Position numbers and translations under genes: made by a program. Below, piece by piece: positions 51,210-63,642 of a DNA stretch of 64,000 bases; the first letter of the stretch is position 1, and each line of letters opens with the position of its first letter. Source of the DNA: Gymnogyps californianus (Eukaryota; Chordata; Aves; Accipitriformes; Cathartidae); NCBI RefSeq assembly GCF_018139145.2, contig NC_059480.1:14384428-14448427 (forward strand), in the 5' to 3' direction. Under the pieces are notes generated by a model. The model was not told the origin of the DNA, searched no databases, and saw only the letters and a program-made list of their open reading frames with translations.

Positions 51210-51286
51210 CTTTTAAACTGTGGCTCTTTTACAAATGAGCCCTTTCTTTCTGCTCGATTCTTTGATTTCTTATGCAATATGATTTT
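51210..51286 (-). other. Candidate exon, unidentified (minus strand)
   Basis: A TTTAG acceptor preceded by GACCACTGCCAG is followed by 77 bases ending TTTAAAAG and the perfect donor GTAAGT. The frame starting at its first base is open for 25 codons plus two bases. It is rich in Lys and Arg and contains N-R-A-E-R-K-G-S-F-V-K-E-P. An in-frame TAG sits exactly in the acceptor, so the open frame begins where the exon would begin. The leftover AG fits the one-base start of the next minus-strand candidate at 37086-37140. Product not recognised; Lys-rich translations are also common in A-rich non-coding DNA. Confidence 0.25.
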
Positions 51287-54200
51287 CTAAACTGGCAGTG
51301 GTCACTGCATCTGAAGCCTGTTCACTTCAGGCTACCCAGTCCAAGTGTCCCAAGCATGAATCTTGCTCACTGTTCAAGGGACAGCTCAAGGGGTGATCAA
51401 TACTAACAACATTGTTTTCATCAACAGCCTAAGAGATACAATGAAAGACCATACTTTGAATATTCACCCTTTACAGAAACGGTCTGAGATTAAAACCTCT
51501 GAGATTATGTAAAACATACCGGACAGCAGAGAAGAGATGGGCAATTTTTGCTACATTTTTGCAGAAACCACAGGATGAACTAATGTTCACCGCAAATAAG
51601 TGATTGGAGGCTCTGTATCAAAGCCGAAGGAGCTAAATGTCTCCCAGCTCAAAGATACCATGATTTTCACTTTGACAGTTGCTTTTCTGCCTAAATGCTG
51701 TGTGGTATGAAAGCATAACCATTCAAAGGAGAGATTAAGTATCTGGGATACTAATTTTACATTAAGCAGAACAGAGAAACTGAACTGTCAATGATGCTAG
51801 AGCACACACTGCTGTGGAGATAGTAGACAAGATGCCTAAACAGCATGTGCAGTTTACAGCTGAGATAAGAAGGATGATGTTTTTTTCATAACATGTACAG
51901 TTCATTAAAAATCCAGATCATAAAATAGAAGATTTTCAGGAAGGATGTATACTTCTAGCAAATTACCAGGAAGTGGAGGATTACATTCTCCTGTAAAGGA
52001 CATTCTTTCTACTTAAGAATTAATATACCTGAGGAACATTGACGTTCATTCTTCGGGCAGTATAAGGAAAGCTTCCTGCCAGGATACTGCAATAAAATAG
52101 GAAGCAGCAGGTGAGGTGAGAACAGTAATAAAGGCAACATATCCAGGCTTTGAAAAGATTCTCAGTTTCCCGTGAACTAACAAGTGATCTACAGAGCGCA
52201 TAGTGGATTTCTAAAGGCCTAACCTTCATCTAGTGGTTACTGAATTAAATTATTCTCTGATAATAATAGGATTCATCTCTCCTAACTTTAGCTACCTAAA
52301 ACCTAGGCATCTAGTGTAAACTGGCTTGCTTTGTAGCCAGTGACAAATAATGAGTGGATATACAAAGGGTAACATTTCCTATCTTAAATACCTCTCAGCA
52401 TCCAGAGGCCAATTGTCCCATCCTACTACTACTTCTCCATTGTCCACAGTGGAGTTTTATCTCCTAAAATTAGCATTGCATCTGCTAAACTCTGAATTAC
52501 TTAAACAGTTGTTATTGCACATGAACTCCAGCCTTAATCAAAGAGAGAACTGTCCACACCTGCTCACCAACAGTATCAAGCCTGGGATGGGACCAGTGCA
52601 ATGCCACCATTTGGCCTGAAGCTCCCTGCTACCCAGTGGTTATAGTGACACACTGGACCACTTCAAAAGGCAGCCAAAATTCTGCCCCAGTGAAACAGAA
52701 GCAGAGGCCACAAAGGATTCTTCTGTCTGCTTAGCACAGAAGGAGAAGATGCAGATACTGCAGAAGGAAGTAGAGCTCAAGATCACTTTGACGGATGTAA
52801 AGAGGTGCTGAGGCAGAAACAGCATGTGGTATCAAGTAAAAAAACCCTGTTTTAGCCAAGTACAGATAAGGACGACTCACAGACTTTTAGACTGCTCGAA
52901 AGGCATAGATCAGTGCGGAGCATTAGACTTTGAGCAGCACTTCTTTCTTCTGTGGACAGCAGGGGCATCTGACTAATACAAGATCGCCTACCGTTCACTC
53001 TTGGAGACTTTAGAAGCCGTAAGAGGCCTCTTTATTCCCAGAGAGCCTGGGATAACCATTTTAACAGATGACACACTCATAGTAGACTATGGTCGTGTGA
53101 AAGAAACAGCAGATTTCTTCACTGGAAGAAGTTCTGAATCAAATGTCCCTTTCACTGACTCCACTATCCAAGCCATTTTAAATGTGCTTGTCAGTCTGTG
53201 GTCAGCCGTCCTTCTCAGAAGCCTTCCCATTTTCCTAAACATAGCACTTGCAAGTTGCAGCCCTGTTTGTCTCCGTCCCTTGAGTGGGATCGAATGGATT
53301 ATCCTCTCATGACCCCTTTCCAGAGCTGCTCTCTGGAACAATCCTGGTTCTGGTTGGGAGACCAAAGGGGGCTCAGCACTCCAAATGATTCGAGCCCCTC
53401 AGAGCCTGTCAGTAAATCTGTGGAGACAAGAAACAGCTCTTTCAAAAGAAAAGTTTTAGCTCTGTGCCAAAGAATACACAATTTAGGAATATGGGTCCAA
53501 AGCACAGAAGAGTGTTATCTAAGTATTTCATTACCTCAGCGTAACCACTTTATTCCAAATGAAGAAGGATCCAGCTCATTCCTGCCTCTCCTGGAAGACA
53601 CAGCTGTCTTGCTTATAGTGCTCTCCCTCTCTGCTTGTGTCTGCCTGTTCAACCTGCTGTCAAAGCCTTATTCCCTTTAATGCAAAGTTTAGGACTGAGG
53701 AAAAATAAGCCTAGTCCAAGTAAAGATTTTTTTTTAGGTCATGTGGATACATGCCACAGGCATTCACTAATTAGTATCTTCCCCATTGTGTACTCCAGGA
53801 GCATTAGTATTACCTAGGATGGATTCTTATCTCTGACTTTTTCTTGGCCCCTTTGTTTCTTTCAGAATCTCTTTGATTAACTCTGTGCTGGCTAATAGAT
53901 AATTAAGGGTTTTTTTATTTATCAAAAGTAAAGCTTATGGCTCTCTCATACTCCTTAGAGCCATATTAGAGTTTAGGGTGTATTTCATGAATAATTTACA
54001 GACTGAATGCTTTACAGGCTACAGTTCTCATATAAGGAAACAAATGCCATACTTCCATCATTCAAAGGTACACCCTACTGAAGAATAGGTTTCTGCCTTG
54101 ATTTTGGAGCAGTAAACTCATCATTCATTTTCTGTTTGCTTGTCTTGGCCACTGGATTGTATAAGCAAGAAAACACCATGCAATGAAACCTTTTGCACTG

Positions 54201-54301
54201 ACTATTCTGACAGCAACTCACAAGAGCCCCTAGAAAGCTAAAAGGAAAACCAAGAGTTCTGGATGGTCACTGTGGGTAGCAAGTACGACTAGACAGTGTC
54301 T

Positions 54302-54341
54302 GGCCCTACCCTATGCCCTACCAAAGTAGTAGGGTAGGGCC
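54302..54341. repeat. Perfect 11-bp inverted repeat (hairpin)
   Basis: GGCCCTACCCT (54302-54312) pairs perfectly with AGGGTAGGGCC (54331-54341) across an 18-base loop. The loop itself contains CTAC and GTAG, which can extend pairing. It lies about 290 bases outside the 3' end of the old CR1 copy and is not obviously part of it. Confidence 0.6.
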
Positions 54342-54630
54342 TACAGACCGTACGCATAGCCAAATTATTCAGATCTCATACTTGGGGGACATATGCACAA
54401 CAGGAGTGGGATCCCTGTACCTGGAGAGTAAGGAAAGAAAGAGACATTTATTCATCAGCACAGTGCACCAGAAAATACTTCCATCATTCATAGTTTCATG
54501 AAGTAGTGCTCAGAGTAAGACCTCATCAGGGGAAAAAAGGGAACTACTAGCAGCTCCCTCGTGCCCAGGTTTGCATGCAATTGCTCAGATTAGAATTTGT
54601 CACTCATTTTACACTCACATAGGAGATAAA

Positions 54631-56175
54631 GTAGAATCAAACAGCTGGAAAAGATACAAAATGTCATCTACCCTGTGTCCTACCAAAGGAACAATTGTCC
54701 TTAAAACATCCATATTAAATACTTGTTTGTTCCTAAAGACCTTTAACACTGGGTATTCCATAGCCTCCTCTGATAGCTTATTCCAGTGATTTTCACACTA
54801 CAATATTAACATCCCTCATTATTACAAGTTTTTAAAATATCTAACCTGCATCATGTTTAAGCCCACTCTGCCTATTCTTTACAGACGTGGAGAACAAATA
54901 ATTTTTCTTTTTATAGCAGCTATTTCTTTATGTGCTGCTTATTATCATATGCTTACACACACACACAAACACAGTTCAGTATCATTTTATTTAGGCTCAG
55001 TTACTCCTCTTCCAACCATTCCTTGCAGGTCACAACCTCTAAAAACTCTCACTGCTTTCCTTTGGATTACCTCTGTTTGGTCCACAATTTATTTGAAGTA
55101 GAGTGTCCAAAACTGGAAACAATAGTCCCGCTCAGACCTTCCTGGTGCTTAATACAGCATTATTCCTCATGTTTATATCCTAGTGCATCATTTGAAATTT
55201 TTGCAAGAGCTCGCCAATTTTTACTTGCTTCTGACCTGTGGTCCACCACGACCACCACATCATTTTCTGCAAAACTCTTATTTTGCCAGTGCTCTCCATG
55301 CAGTTTACATATATTTGTAAAGCCAGTGTCTCACTCCCCTTTGGGAAGTCCTCTTAGCTTGGTGGCACCTGCAAATTTAACAAGCTACTCTCTAGCCCAT
55401 CAGTTAGGCCATTAATGAAAGCAAGAATAATATCAGATCCAGAAGAGAAACCTTTGGATGCTCACCTAACATATATTTTGGTAGTGAACCATTGTTAACT
55501 ACTTGCTCTGTACACTTCTCTATGTATTTTAGTGTCTTTCCAGCAATTGGAATAAAGCTGGGTGTTCTATAAATTCCTCACTTTTCCCACTCTTTATACA
55601 TAACCACTACATTTGCATTTTCTAGCATCTAGGTAACTTGTCTGTCCTTCAGAAGTTCCTACAGATAACTGTTAGAGGCTCTGAGAGTTCATCAACCAGC
55701 CCATTAAGTATCAAGGACAAAGTTCACCTGTCCAGCTGGCATGAAAACATCTAAATTTTATACATACTATGTAACCTGTTTCTTCCTTATTCTTTCCTGT
55801 TGGTGCTGGTATTAGGCCACCTTATTGCAGCTGACCTTTATATTGAAATCTGACACAAAAGGCATGACACTTGAGCCCTTCCACTGTCACCCTCAAATAG
55901 CCTTCTCTCTCTCTTGAATAGCTTCTCTGATTCATATGCTTGCAGTTGGCCTTAGCGAGCTAACCTAGTTTCCACTTTGTGCAATCTTCCTTCTTATGTT
56001 TGAAGTATGTGAAGAGCTCTTGATTTAGCCAACTCAGGCTCTTACTGTATTTCCTGTCTTTCCTCCTCAATGGGATAATTTGCACTGTGCCCTTAGTAGC
56101 ATTTCCTTAAGGAACTGCCAGGTCCCTTCTTACCTACTCACTTAGACCAGCCTCCTAACAATCCTATCTCTACTG
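54631..56175 (-). mobile_element. Old, decayed CR1 LINE with reverse-transcriptase region
   Basis: Read on the minus strand, this stretch follows the order of a CR1 element from the start of the reverse-transcriptase region (56.1 kb) to its 3' end (54.63 kb). Landmarks on the plus strand are TCCTTAAGGAACTGCC near 56104, CAGCCCATTAAGTATCAAGG near 55700, GTCTTTCCAGCAATTGGAAT near 55538, and AGTGTCCAAAACTGGAAACA near 55102. In the minus frame, 55355-55433 still reads like the CR1 block that carries the catalytic aspartates (an FIN-GL-DGLESSLL remnant), but the ADD motif itself is degraded. The endonuclease part was not recognised. Many stops and indels show that it is non-functional and far older than the 48 kb CR1. 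The plus-strand frames of 82 and 161 codons at 54853-55415 are shadows of it. Both boundaries are approximate. Confidence 0.8.
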
Positions 56176-59100
56176 TGCATACAGTAGACATATTTAGACT
56201 AATATTATTCCTAATAAGGGCATTAAGGATCACAAAAATCATGTTTGTGCTACTATTATTTTTTATTTCAGACAGTTACTGAACTGTTGGATAAACAGAT
56301 TTTTCACTTCACCCAGGAGTGGCTGAATTAATCTACACTCTTCCACATCTTCTGAACAGCAGATTTTCTTCCAACGATTTTAAACTGATTGATACGGAAT
56401 TCATTAACAAGTGAAGGATTCAAGTAGTCACTAGTCATGACCTCCAGTAAAAATAATATGCAGATACTTACAGGTGAAAGCTATGCATCTTATTTTTCTT
56501 GAGATGCTAGTCTAATGATTCCAGTCCCACTTTTCTTGGGTATCCTTGCCTCCAACCCATTCAATCTTTTTCCTTGAAGTCATTCTGGTCAATATCGTAG
56601 CTTTGGTAATACATCATTCCCAGGATTTCCAAGTATCTGTATCATCTTTTGGCATTGCTACACAAGTAACAGCACAAAGAGCAAGAGATGTGATGTACTA
56701 CAAAACTGGAGCATGAGTCAATCTCTTAGATCTGCATCCATTGAGTTCTGGGTTTTGAGGGGTTGTTATTGCTTTTGACACTTTTATTCAACTGCTTTTG
56801 ATGGAGTTACCAAGGTTTGGATTCCCTTCACTTGGAAGTGATCCCAAGCTCTTAACTTGAAGTAAGTGCAATTTCTTTTAGACCAAACATGAAAGTGTGA
56901 GAATTTTCAGTGCATAATACAATCTAAGAAAAAAAAATCCAAAACTATCCAATAATAGTGATTTTAAGAGCAAGAGGGACCAAGGATTGATCCTTATACT
57001 CTGTAAAGGTTATAGTGAAGGAATAAGGAGAGAATTAAACCACCTCAACTTTTCAAAACAATCTAAGTAATTTAAGAGCGTCTATGCCATTGACTTATGC
57101 TCTTGTTATTTAGCCACCTTTGAAAATCCCTGCTCTGTACTAACAAGTTATTAGTGCTCCCTGTCTCTAACATTACCGAAATAAAAGCATAGCTTGCCTG
57201 GAATTGGGCTGCTGTTTATAATGCAAATTAGTAAGCATTTTTTCCTCCCATAAAAAATGATTAATTTACAATGTTTAGCAAGTTTACATTCTGGACCAGA
57301 CAAGATAAATCATTCATACAAAATTGTACTGAAATCCAGTCAACATATCTTTAGTAAATATGCTTTGAAGTGTCAGAAATGAGAAAGCTGGCAATTTTTA
57401 ATTTCCTCCCCCCTCTAACTCATAAGGGAACAATATCTGTATATACCAAGTTTTCCTAAAATACAATTTTCAAAGAGTTCACAGGGTAAACATAATTTAG
57501 AACACCTTGATCACAAGTGATTGTTGAAAATGAGCTTTATACTAACAAAAATATTCAGCACTTCAACTATTCAGGGTTCAAGACCTGAAATGATTTCACC
57601 CAATTGACATTCTAACATCAAGGCAGAGCTAGAAAAGAGAAAAAGCTACAGATATGAATGCAATTACTGTAAACCACTACATAGGGATTGAAAAATATGG
57701 ATTATCTTCATAAGACAAGCTATTGCCTGTCCACAATTTGCAGATCACCTAATAACAATGCAAATATCTGTATTTCTCACAAACCTATAATTATAAAAAA
57801 CCTATTCTTTAAATTATCTGTAATCATATACATGCATTCAACTTAACCCCGTCTTGGGATGCAGCTAATGTTCTCAACATGCTGTGCCATTCTGCAAATG
57901 GAAGGCGGTACACGTGTTTGATGGGCCAATTTGTCCCAAATCTTACATCTTGGCCTGAAAGAGCAGCAGCACATAACTGCATCTACTCAGACAACACCCA
58001 AGAATCAACGGTGACTGAAAGTAACAACTTATGTACCATTTTCTCATTCTTCTGAAGAGACAAGGGGGAGGGGAGGGAAAATTTGACTTTAACACCAAGA
58101 AAGTTTGGTAAGCAGAGGCAATGGCACCAGCTTTATTTTTACTTGGTCTTATTTCATCCCCACAGAGAAAAACAGAAGCCAATCCCATATATATTCTCCT
58201 TATAATTTGACTCGCAATTAAAGAAGGGCAGAAAAAAAAAAAGAGGGTGCTCATTTACCTCCATTGCTAAACGATACAGATGAAAGTGCATATTACATTG
58301 CACAACGTATAGTCAAATACACTACACAGTAATGTGCAAATCAGTGGTGTTAAAATTTTAACAGTGACGTGCCTAGTAAAACTATTCTGATGAAAATTTG
58401 CTTCATGTTCAAGCTGTAAACTATCAAAGGCAATTAATAACCAGAGACACCAGATATTATACATAATGCAGCTTTTCTATATTATAATCTAAAATCTGTG
58501 TTCTTTGTTAAGAACATAGGCAATGTGACTTTTCCTAGATTTCCTGCTGTCACCAGGACAAGATGCTTAGAGTTGCTCTCCGCACACTCCTCCGGCCTCT
58601 TCTGGCCACCACTGGTCCAAGGGCTCAGCAACGACCTTGTGGGAAAAGGCACTAAGGGCAGGAGTTACAACAGCAACTGTGCCACATTTTCACATTGTAA
58701 ATCTGGTAGTCCAGCCTACAGATGTTGAATTAGCCTTGGCAACTACTCTATCCTAAATGTGCTCTTCTGTGTTACAGGCAAATAACTAGTATATAGCTAT
58801 GCATTGCACTGCAGAGGAAGAAGAGGGCTTCGGGCAGGGATGTGCTCCACACAGAAACCAGCAGCAGCTTCAGTGACCAGGGAACCCATACCAGTCCCTT
58901 CTAGCCCTATTTCCATGCTATGTGCAGCACTGGGATAAACTGTTCTAGCTCAGAGTTTTACAGCCTGGGCTGACAATGGAAACTTTTTGGAAGGCCATCT
59001 AGAGACTAGAGAAAGCCATTATTTATTTACACAATTCATCACTTTAAAAGAGGATTTTTCTTTCTGATTAATTTTATTGATACAAGCTACTTGTATTATT

Positions 59101-60608
59101 CCCCCCCGTAAAAGTTAATAAAGAGCAACACATGGTACTTGAATTCATGCCACTGGCAATACCACAAAATGTTAATTGAAACAGCAACAACCCACTAGCT
59201 TATAGCAATGACTGGCAGACACACTGGACTTACTAAATTTGGTGAACTAATGGGTCCAAGAATGAAGAGTACAGTAAGAAAGAATAACACCTGAAGCAGG
59301 GTAATTCAAACTGCAGTGGGAGAGTTGATATTCTTCTTCTTTCTTGTGCAGAAGGTAGGTGGTAATGGGATGCTTGCTTATTATACATACATTACACCAC
59401 ACTTTGATGGTTCAGCTGTACAGGCCAAAAGAGGCAAAAGCCGAAAATTAATTCCTGCCAATTTCTTGCCTCTACCCACTCATTTATTCTGGAAAAAACA
59501 TCCATAGATACATCACCTGTTCCAGATCTTCTGGACCTCAAGGCCTTAAAAGAGTGATGGTTATTCAGATCCATGAGTCACCTTTTCATCAGCAAATCCT
59601 GATGTAACTTGTTTTAAGAGCTAAATTCTGAGAACTTTGTCTAGCAGCATTTACTCAGGGAACAATCTCCTTGACATTAACAGGAGAAATTCATAAAGCA
59701 AGCTACTTCTTGGTGTGAATAAAATCCAGCCCTTGATTATTAGTGGTAATCCTTCATGCTATACCACTTTCATATGGTTTAACCATTTCTTTTGCAGGAG
59801 TCAGGCATCACTATTCCCATCCAGATGTAATTACATCTTTACTGAAATGAGGAAATGCATAGTGAGTTTGTATGCAAATTCTGAGAAAAAAATATTGATA
59901 AACTATAAATCAGATTTTTAAGGGCTAGTCACATGAATTTGATTTTATAAAAATATTCTAAATGAAACAGAGCACAAGAAAACATCAGGAGGATTTCCTT
60001 TCATACTCTATTTCTAGGAAAATAATATTCAGAAATTAAATTCTTGTCTACAAAACAATTTTACTAAGAGATGTTTTTTAAAAATTTTGTAGAGTTTCAA
60101 TATCATCCTTCTTAATGCCATATCCTGTTTGTAGGCAGAAAAATCCTTCTTCTTGAGTTTACTTGTCAGCTGAAGTCTTCACGGACAGATGACTCATATA
60201 GAACTAGATAAAGATGACAGATTCTTTAAAGAAAGCAAATCTTTTCAGAATTTGCCAGGTACTGTTTCTGGTCTTCATTTTTTTATTTATGGTAATAAAT
60301 TTTGATTGACTGCTTGACTGAGAACTGTCCTGGGTAAGACCTACTTGATATTCTCAATCTTTTCTTCCTGAATTCCCCAGAAAATGAAGCGATGCCTTTT
60401 GCTGTTCTTTTACCAAACATTACCACTCTGTATATCTATATGGCATGAAAGACTCCAGACCTAAAGATAATCAAGACCACATGACTGGAGTGAGCCAATT
60501 GTATGTGGATCTAGGATCCAACACTGTAAGGTTAATGCCTCCTTGTTGAAAACATATAATAATTTTGAAGTATCTTCTTTGTTTTGTTTTGTGGTTTTGT
60601 TGTTTGGG

Positions 60609-60625
60609 TTTTTTTTTTTTTTTTT
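60609..60625 (+). repeat. Poly-T run (17) in a GT-rich context
   Basis: Seventeen T preceded by a TTTTGTTTTGTGG-type stretch from about 60580. Confidence 0.85.
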
Positions 60626-63600
60626 AAAGAACGACAAAAAAACCCAGAGCCTAATTTTATGTGCCTGGGAGTAGCTATCTGAGCTTCAGGCAATACAAAC
60701 GCTGCTATTACTGGGGAGTAAAAGCTCTGCATAATTAACAAACATCATGAGCCTTACAGTTCCTGTAGAATGTAGTAAGTTCCTTGCCTGAAGGCTGCTC
60801 TCAGCCTAGTAAGTCTGTTTACCCTGTCCAAGATTAGATTAGTTTAATTATTATGAAAAAGACTGCTAAGATCTTACAGCCTAATTATGCAAATGTTTCT
60901 AAATGTTCACAAAAGTAATTTATTTATTTGGAGATAAATGAATCTGTTTTGTCATAAACCAGATTGCAGTCCTGGCAATGTACAAGCAGGGTTATGTGCC
61001 CTTAGGCATATCTTTCACCACAAATATCAGTGGGACCCCTGGATTACAACATTTATAAATACATAGATGTTTTTTAGCAGGTTTTTATTGTTTTTGTAAA
61101 TTATAGTAATCCCAGAAAGAACTATCACAGGTTTAATACTCACCAACCTTGTTATGAAAACAGGGTTTCTCAGCAGAAGCATTTAAAAGATGCTAACAGC
61201 TAAAACATTCCTGGTAGACCTATTAAGATGCACCTGTTTTATTATGCTTTGGAACTGATATCTTCACAAGAGTTCTCCCCTCCTAGTACAGACTCTTGCT
61301 GCTAAAATAACCTGCATCAATAAAGTACTATTATTCTAAATAAGGTGGTAGTGTTCTTCTCAAGGCATACAGTGCTGACCTTAACTGGAAGCAACCCCTT
61401 TTACATTAGGAATTCTGTAGGTTTTCCTCATAAACCTCATTGCAGCTTAGAGATTTAATTCTTCATCTATTTGTAATTACATGACAACACATGAAATAGA
61501 TGCAGAAAAACTGTTCTATATTTAGCTACTGCTCTAGTTTCATTGCTATTATCATGGAGATAACCCCTAGGCAGCACGCTGCTGCCTTCTGTGAACTCAT
61601 GCACATTCAAGGCAGAGTATTTAAATTTTGGAATGACAGACACTTAAAATCTGATCTTGACCACAAAGAAAACTGAAAAGCTTAACATGTTACACAGCTA
61701 TGTAAAATGAAATGGGACATAACCCCAAAAGAAGACTAGCCTTTGAAGAGTTCAAATCTTTTCTTAATGAGACAACTCATCTGTAGGCAGGGGCTATTTT
61801 GTGCACTGCAGAGTATACATCCCTGACTCTCACAGACATTAACTTCAGAGGGAACTAAACTACAGGCACCTTTAAAACAATAAAAGGGAAAAGTTTAGCT
61901 GGATGTTAGTAGCAAAGCAGGTGAAACACAATTCACATCTCTATTAAACTGGGACATTTTGAGCCAAGTTCATTTAAACTGTAATGTCAATTTGATGCAG
62001 TAATGCCTTCTGTCATCAATGTTTATTTTCTACTTGAGACAATAGCATGAGATTTTACTGGAAACATACTGCATTAAAATCAATGCAGAGTGACTTCTTG
62101 ATTTGTTTATAAATTAACCATTCTTTAAATAAGCAGGGCAATAGCTCTATATGGGAATTATATCCACAGTTCTCCTGTGTATTAAATGGAGAATGTGAGC
62201 GATGATTTTAACTGGCTGCTATGACATCACCATTATCATGGATATTCAAGACACTAGAAGCTGCTTGCTGTCAGTTAAATGATCACATCTCAAGTGCACC
62301 TGCTTTATAATTATTCATTTGGAGCAGGATCATTAACATATTCCTTAAGTCATTTACAGGCAATTTGACTCTACAGTAATGATTTTTTCCCTCTTTGTAA
62401 CAAATTAATGAGATATATATAAATACGCGAGTACAAATGAAATTCACACAATTCATATTGTAATTAGTGTATACCAAAGGTCTGAAGGTTGTCTAACTTG
62501 CATTTTTCCTGTGGTAGGCAGCTATTCTGCAACCACTTCACAGCTACAGCACTATATATGATTCTTTCAGAAGAAAGATACCTGTCAATATACTTTCAAT
62601 GGTGACAACAAGGTTAGTAGTCATGTTAGCTATTGGCACTTTGGGAGTAACATTTGTGGTCCAGGCTCAAGAGTTTAAACGATCAAAGTAGAAGAGCTAA
62701 GAAGTTGGAGATTTATTAAATCTATCTATTCAACTACATAAATAACAGAGTTACTTGTCCAGTATCACCAATGTAATGAACTTGCCCCAGTTTCAAATAC
62801 ATGCAGTTGTTTCTGGCTAGACAACTTTGAGAATCATATGGCTAATTGATAAGTGTGTACAAATACAGAGGAGCATATCCACGCACCTGCAATACCAAAA
62901 AATATTGGTAACTCATCTTAGGATTTTCTGCAGTTTGCACGCTGACAGAACTTGCGTAAAACTGTAAAACCTCCGTCATTAGTGCAAGATAGTGCTGATC
63001 TCATCTTGGCTTGCATACAAAGCTCTTTATAGAGGACTTTACTGCTGGGGTGAAGGATGCTGTAAGACTGTCAGAAAACTGCAGTGCACACTCATTTTGG
63101 CCCAAAGAAACCTCTATCCTGTAACACTTGAGATGCAATAATTGCCTACTCTAGGCAACATCTTTTCCTCACTCACAAGATGCGGTGGCCTGCAAAAATG
63201 CACAGCAGCGTTTGCACAGATCATTCCTACATACTGTTTCCCCTTAGCGTGTCATTAGCCGGTATCATTGGATTTCTGCAGAGAGGCAGAGTGAGGAACA
63301 AGGGAATTAAATCAACTGTTTTACTTTATTGTAAAACAGTTCCCTCAATCATATGCAAGAGAGAGACAGCATGGCTCAGTGAACTATTGGGTTGAAATGT
63401 ACATAATGAGCAGGTCTACCCTGCCTCTAGCAGACCCGTTTGTCACATTGGCAATGTGACAGTGAGCAGAAGACCTTCTGCAGGCACAGGGAGAAGAGAC
63501 ACAGTGGGATGGGAGCATTTCTTCTTCTAACCCACCCCTCTGAAAATGTTTGGAAAATACCTGCCATTTGGGGAATTTCTTCTCTTACACAGGTGCTCTT

Positions 63601-63630
63601 TAGGAGTGACTTGGGAGTACCTGGAGAGAT

Positions 63631-63642
63631 GGGGGGGGGGGG
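63631..63642 (+). repeat. Poly-G run (12)
   Basis: Twelve consecutive G in a locally GC-richer segment near the right end of the window. Confidence 0.9.

Larger units (their letters stand above)
49613..54301. other. No gene seen: contains a 160-codon frame at 53.2-53.7 kb
   Basis: The plus-strand frame 53198-53680 (160 codons, Ser/Leu/Pro-rich, hydrophobic C-terminal stretch L-L-I-V-L-S-L-S-A-C-V-C-L) is the longest plus-strand frame bar one inside the old CR1. It overlaps a 103-codon frame (53001-53312) in another phase and a 92-codon antisense frame. No motif, promoter or polyadenylation logic supports a gene. Confidence 0.5.

Noticed and set aside
54853..55415. Plus-strand frames of 82 and 161 codons
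   Set aside because: They lie antisense to the decayed CR1 reverse-transcriptase region and 3' untranslated part; shadows, not genes.
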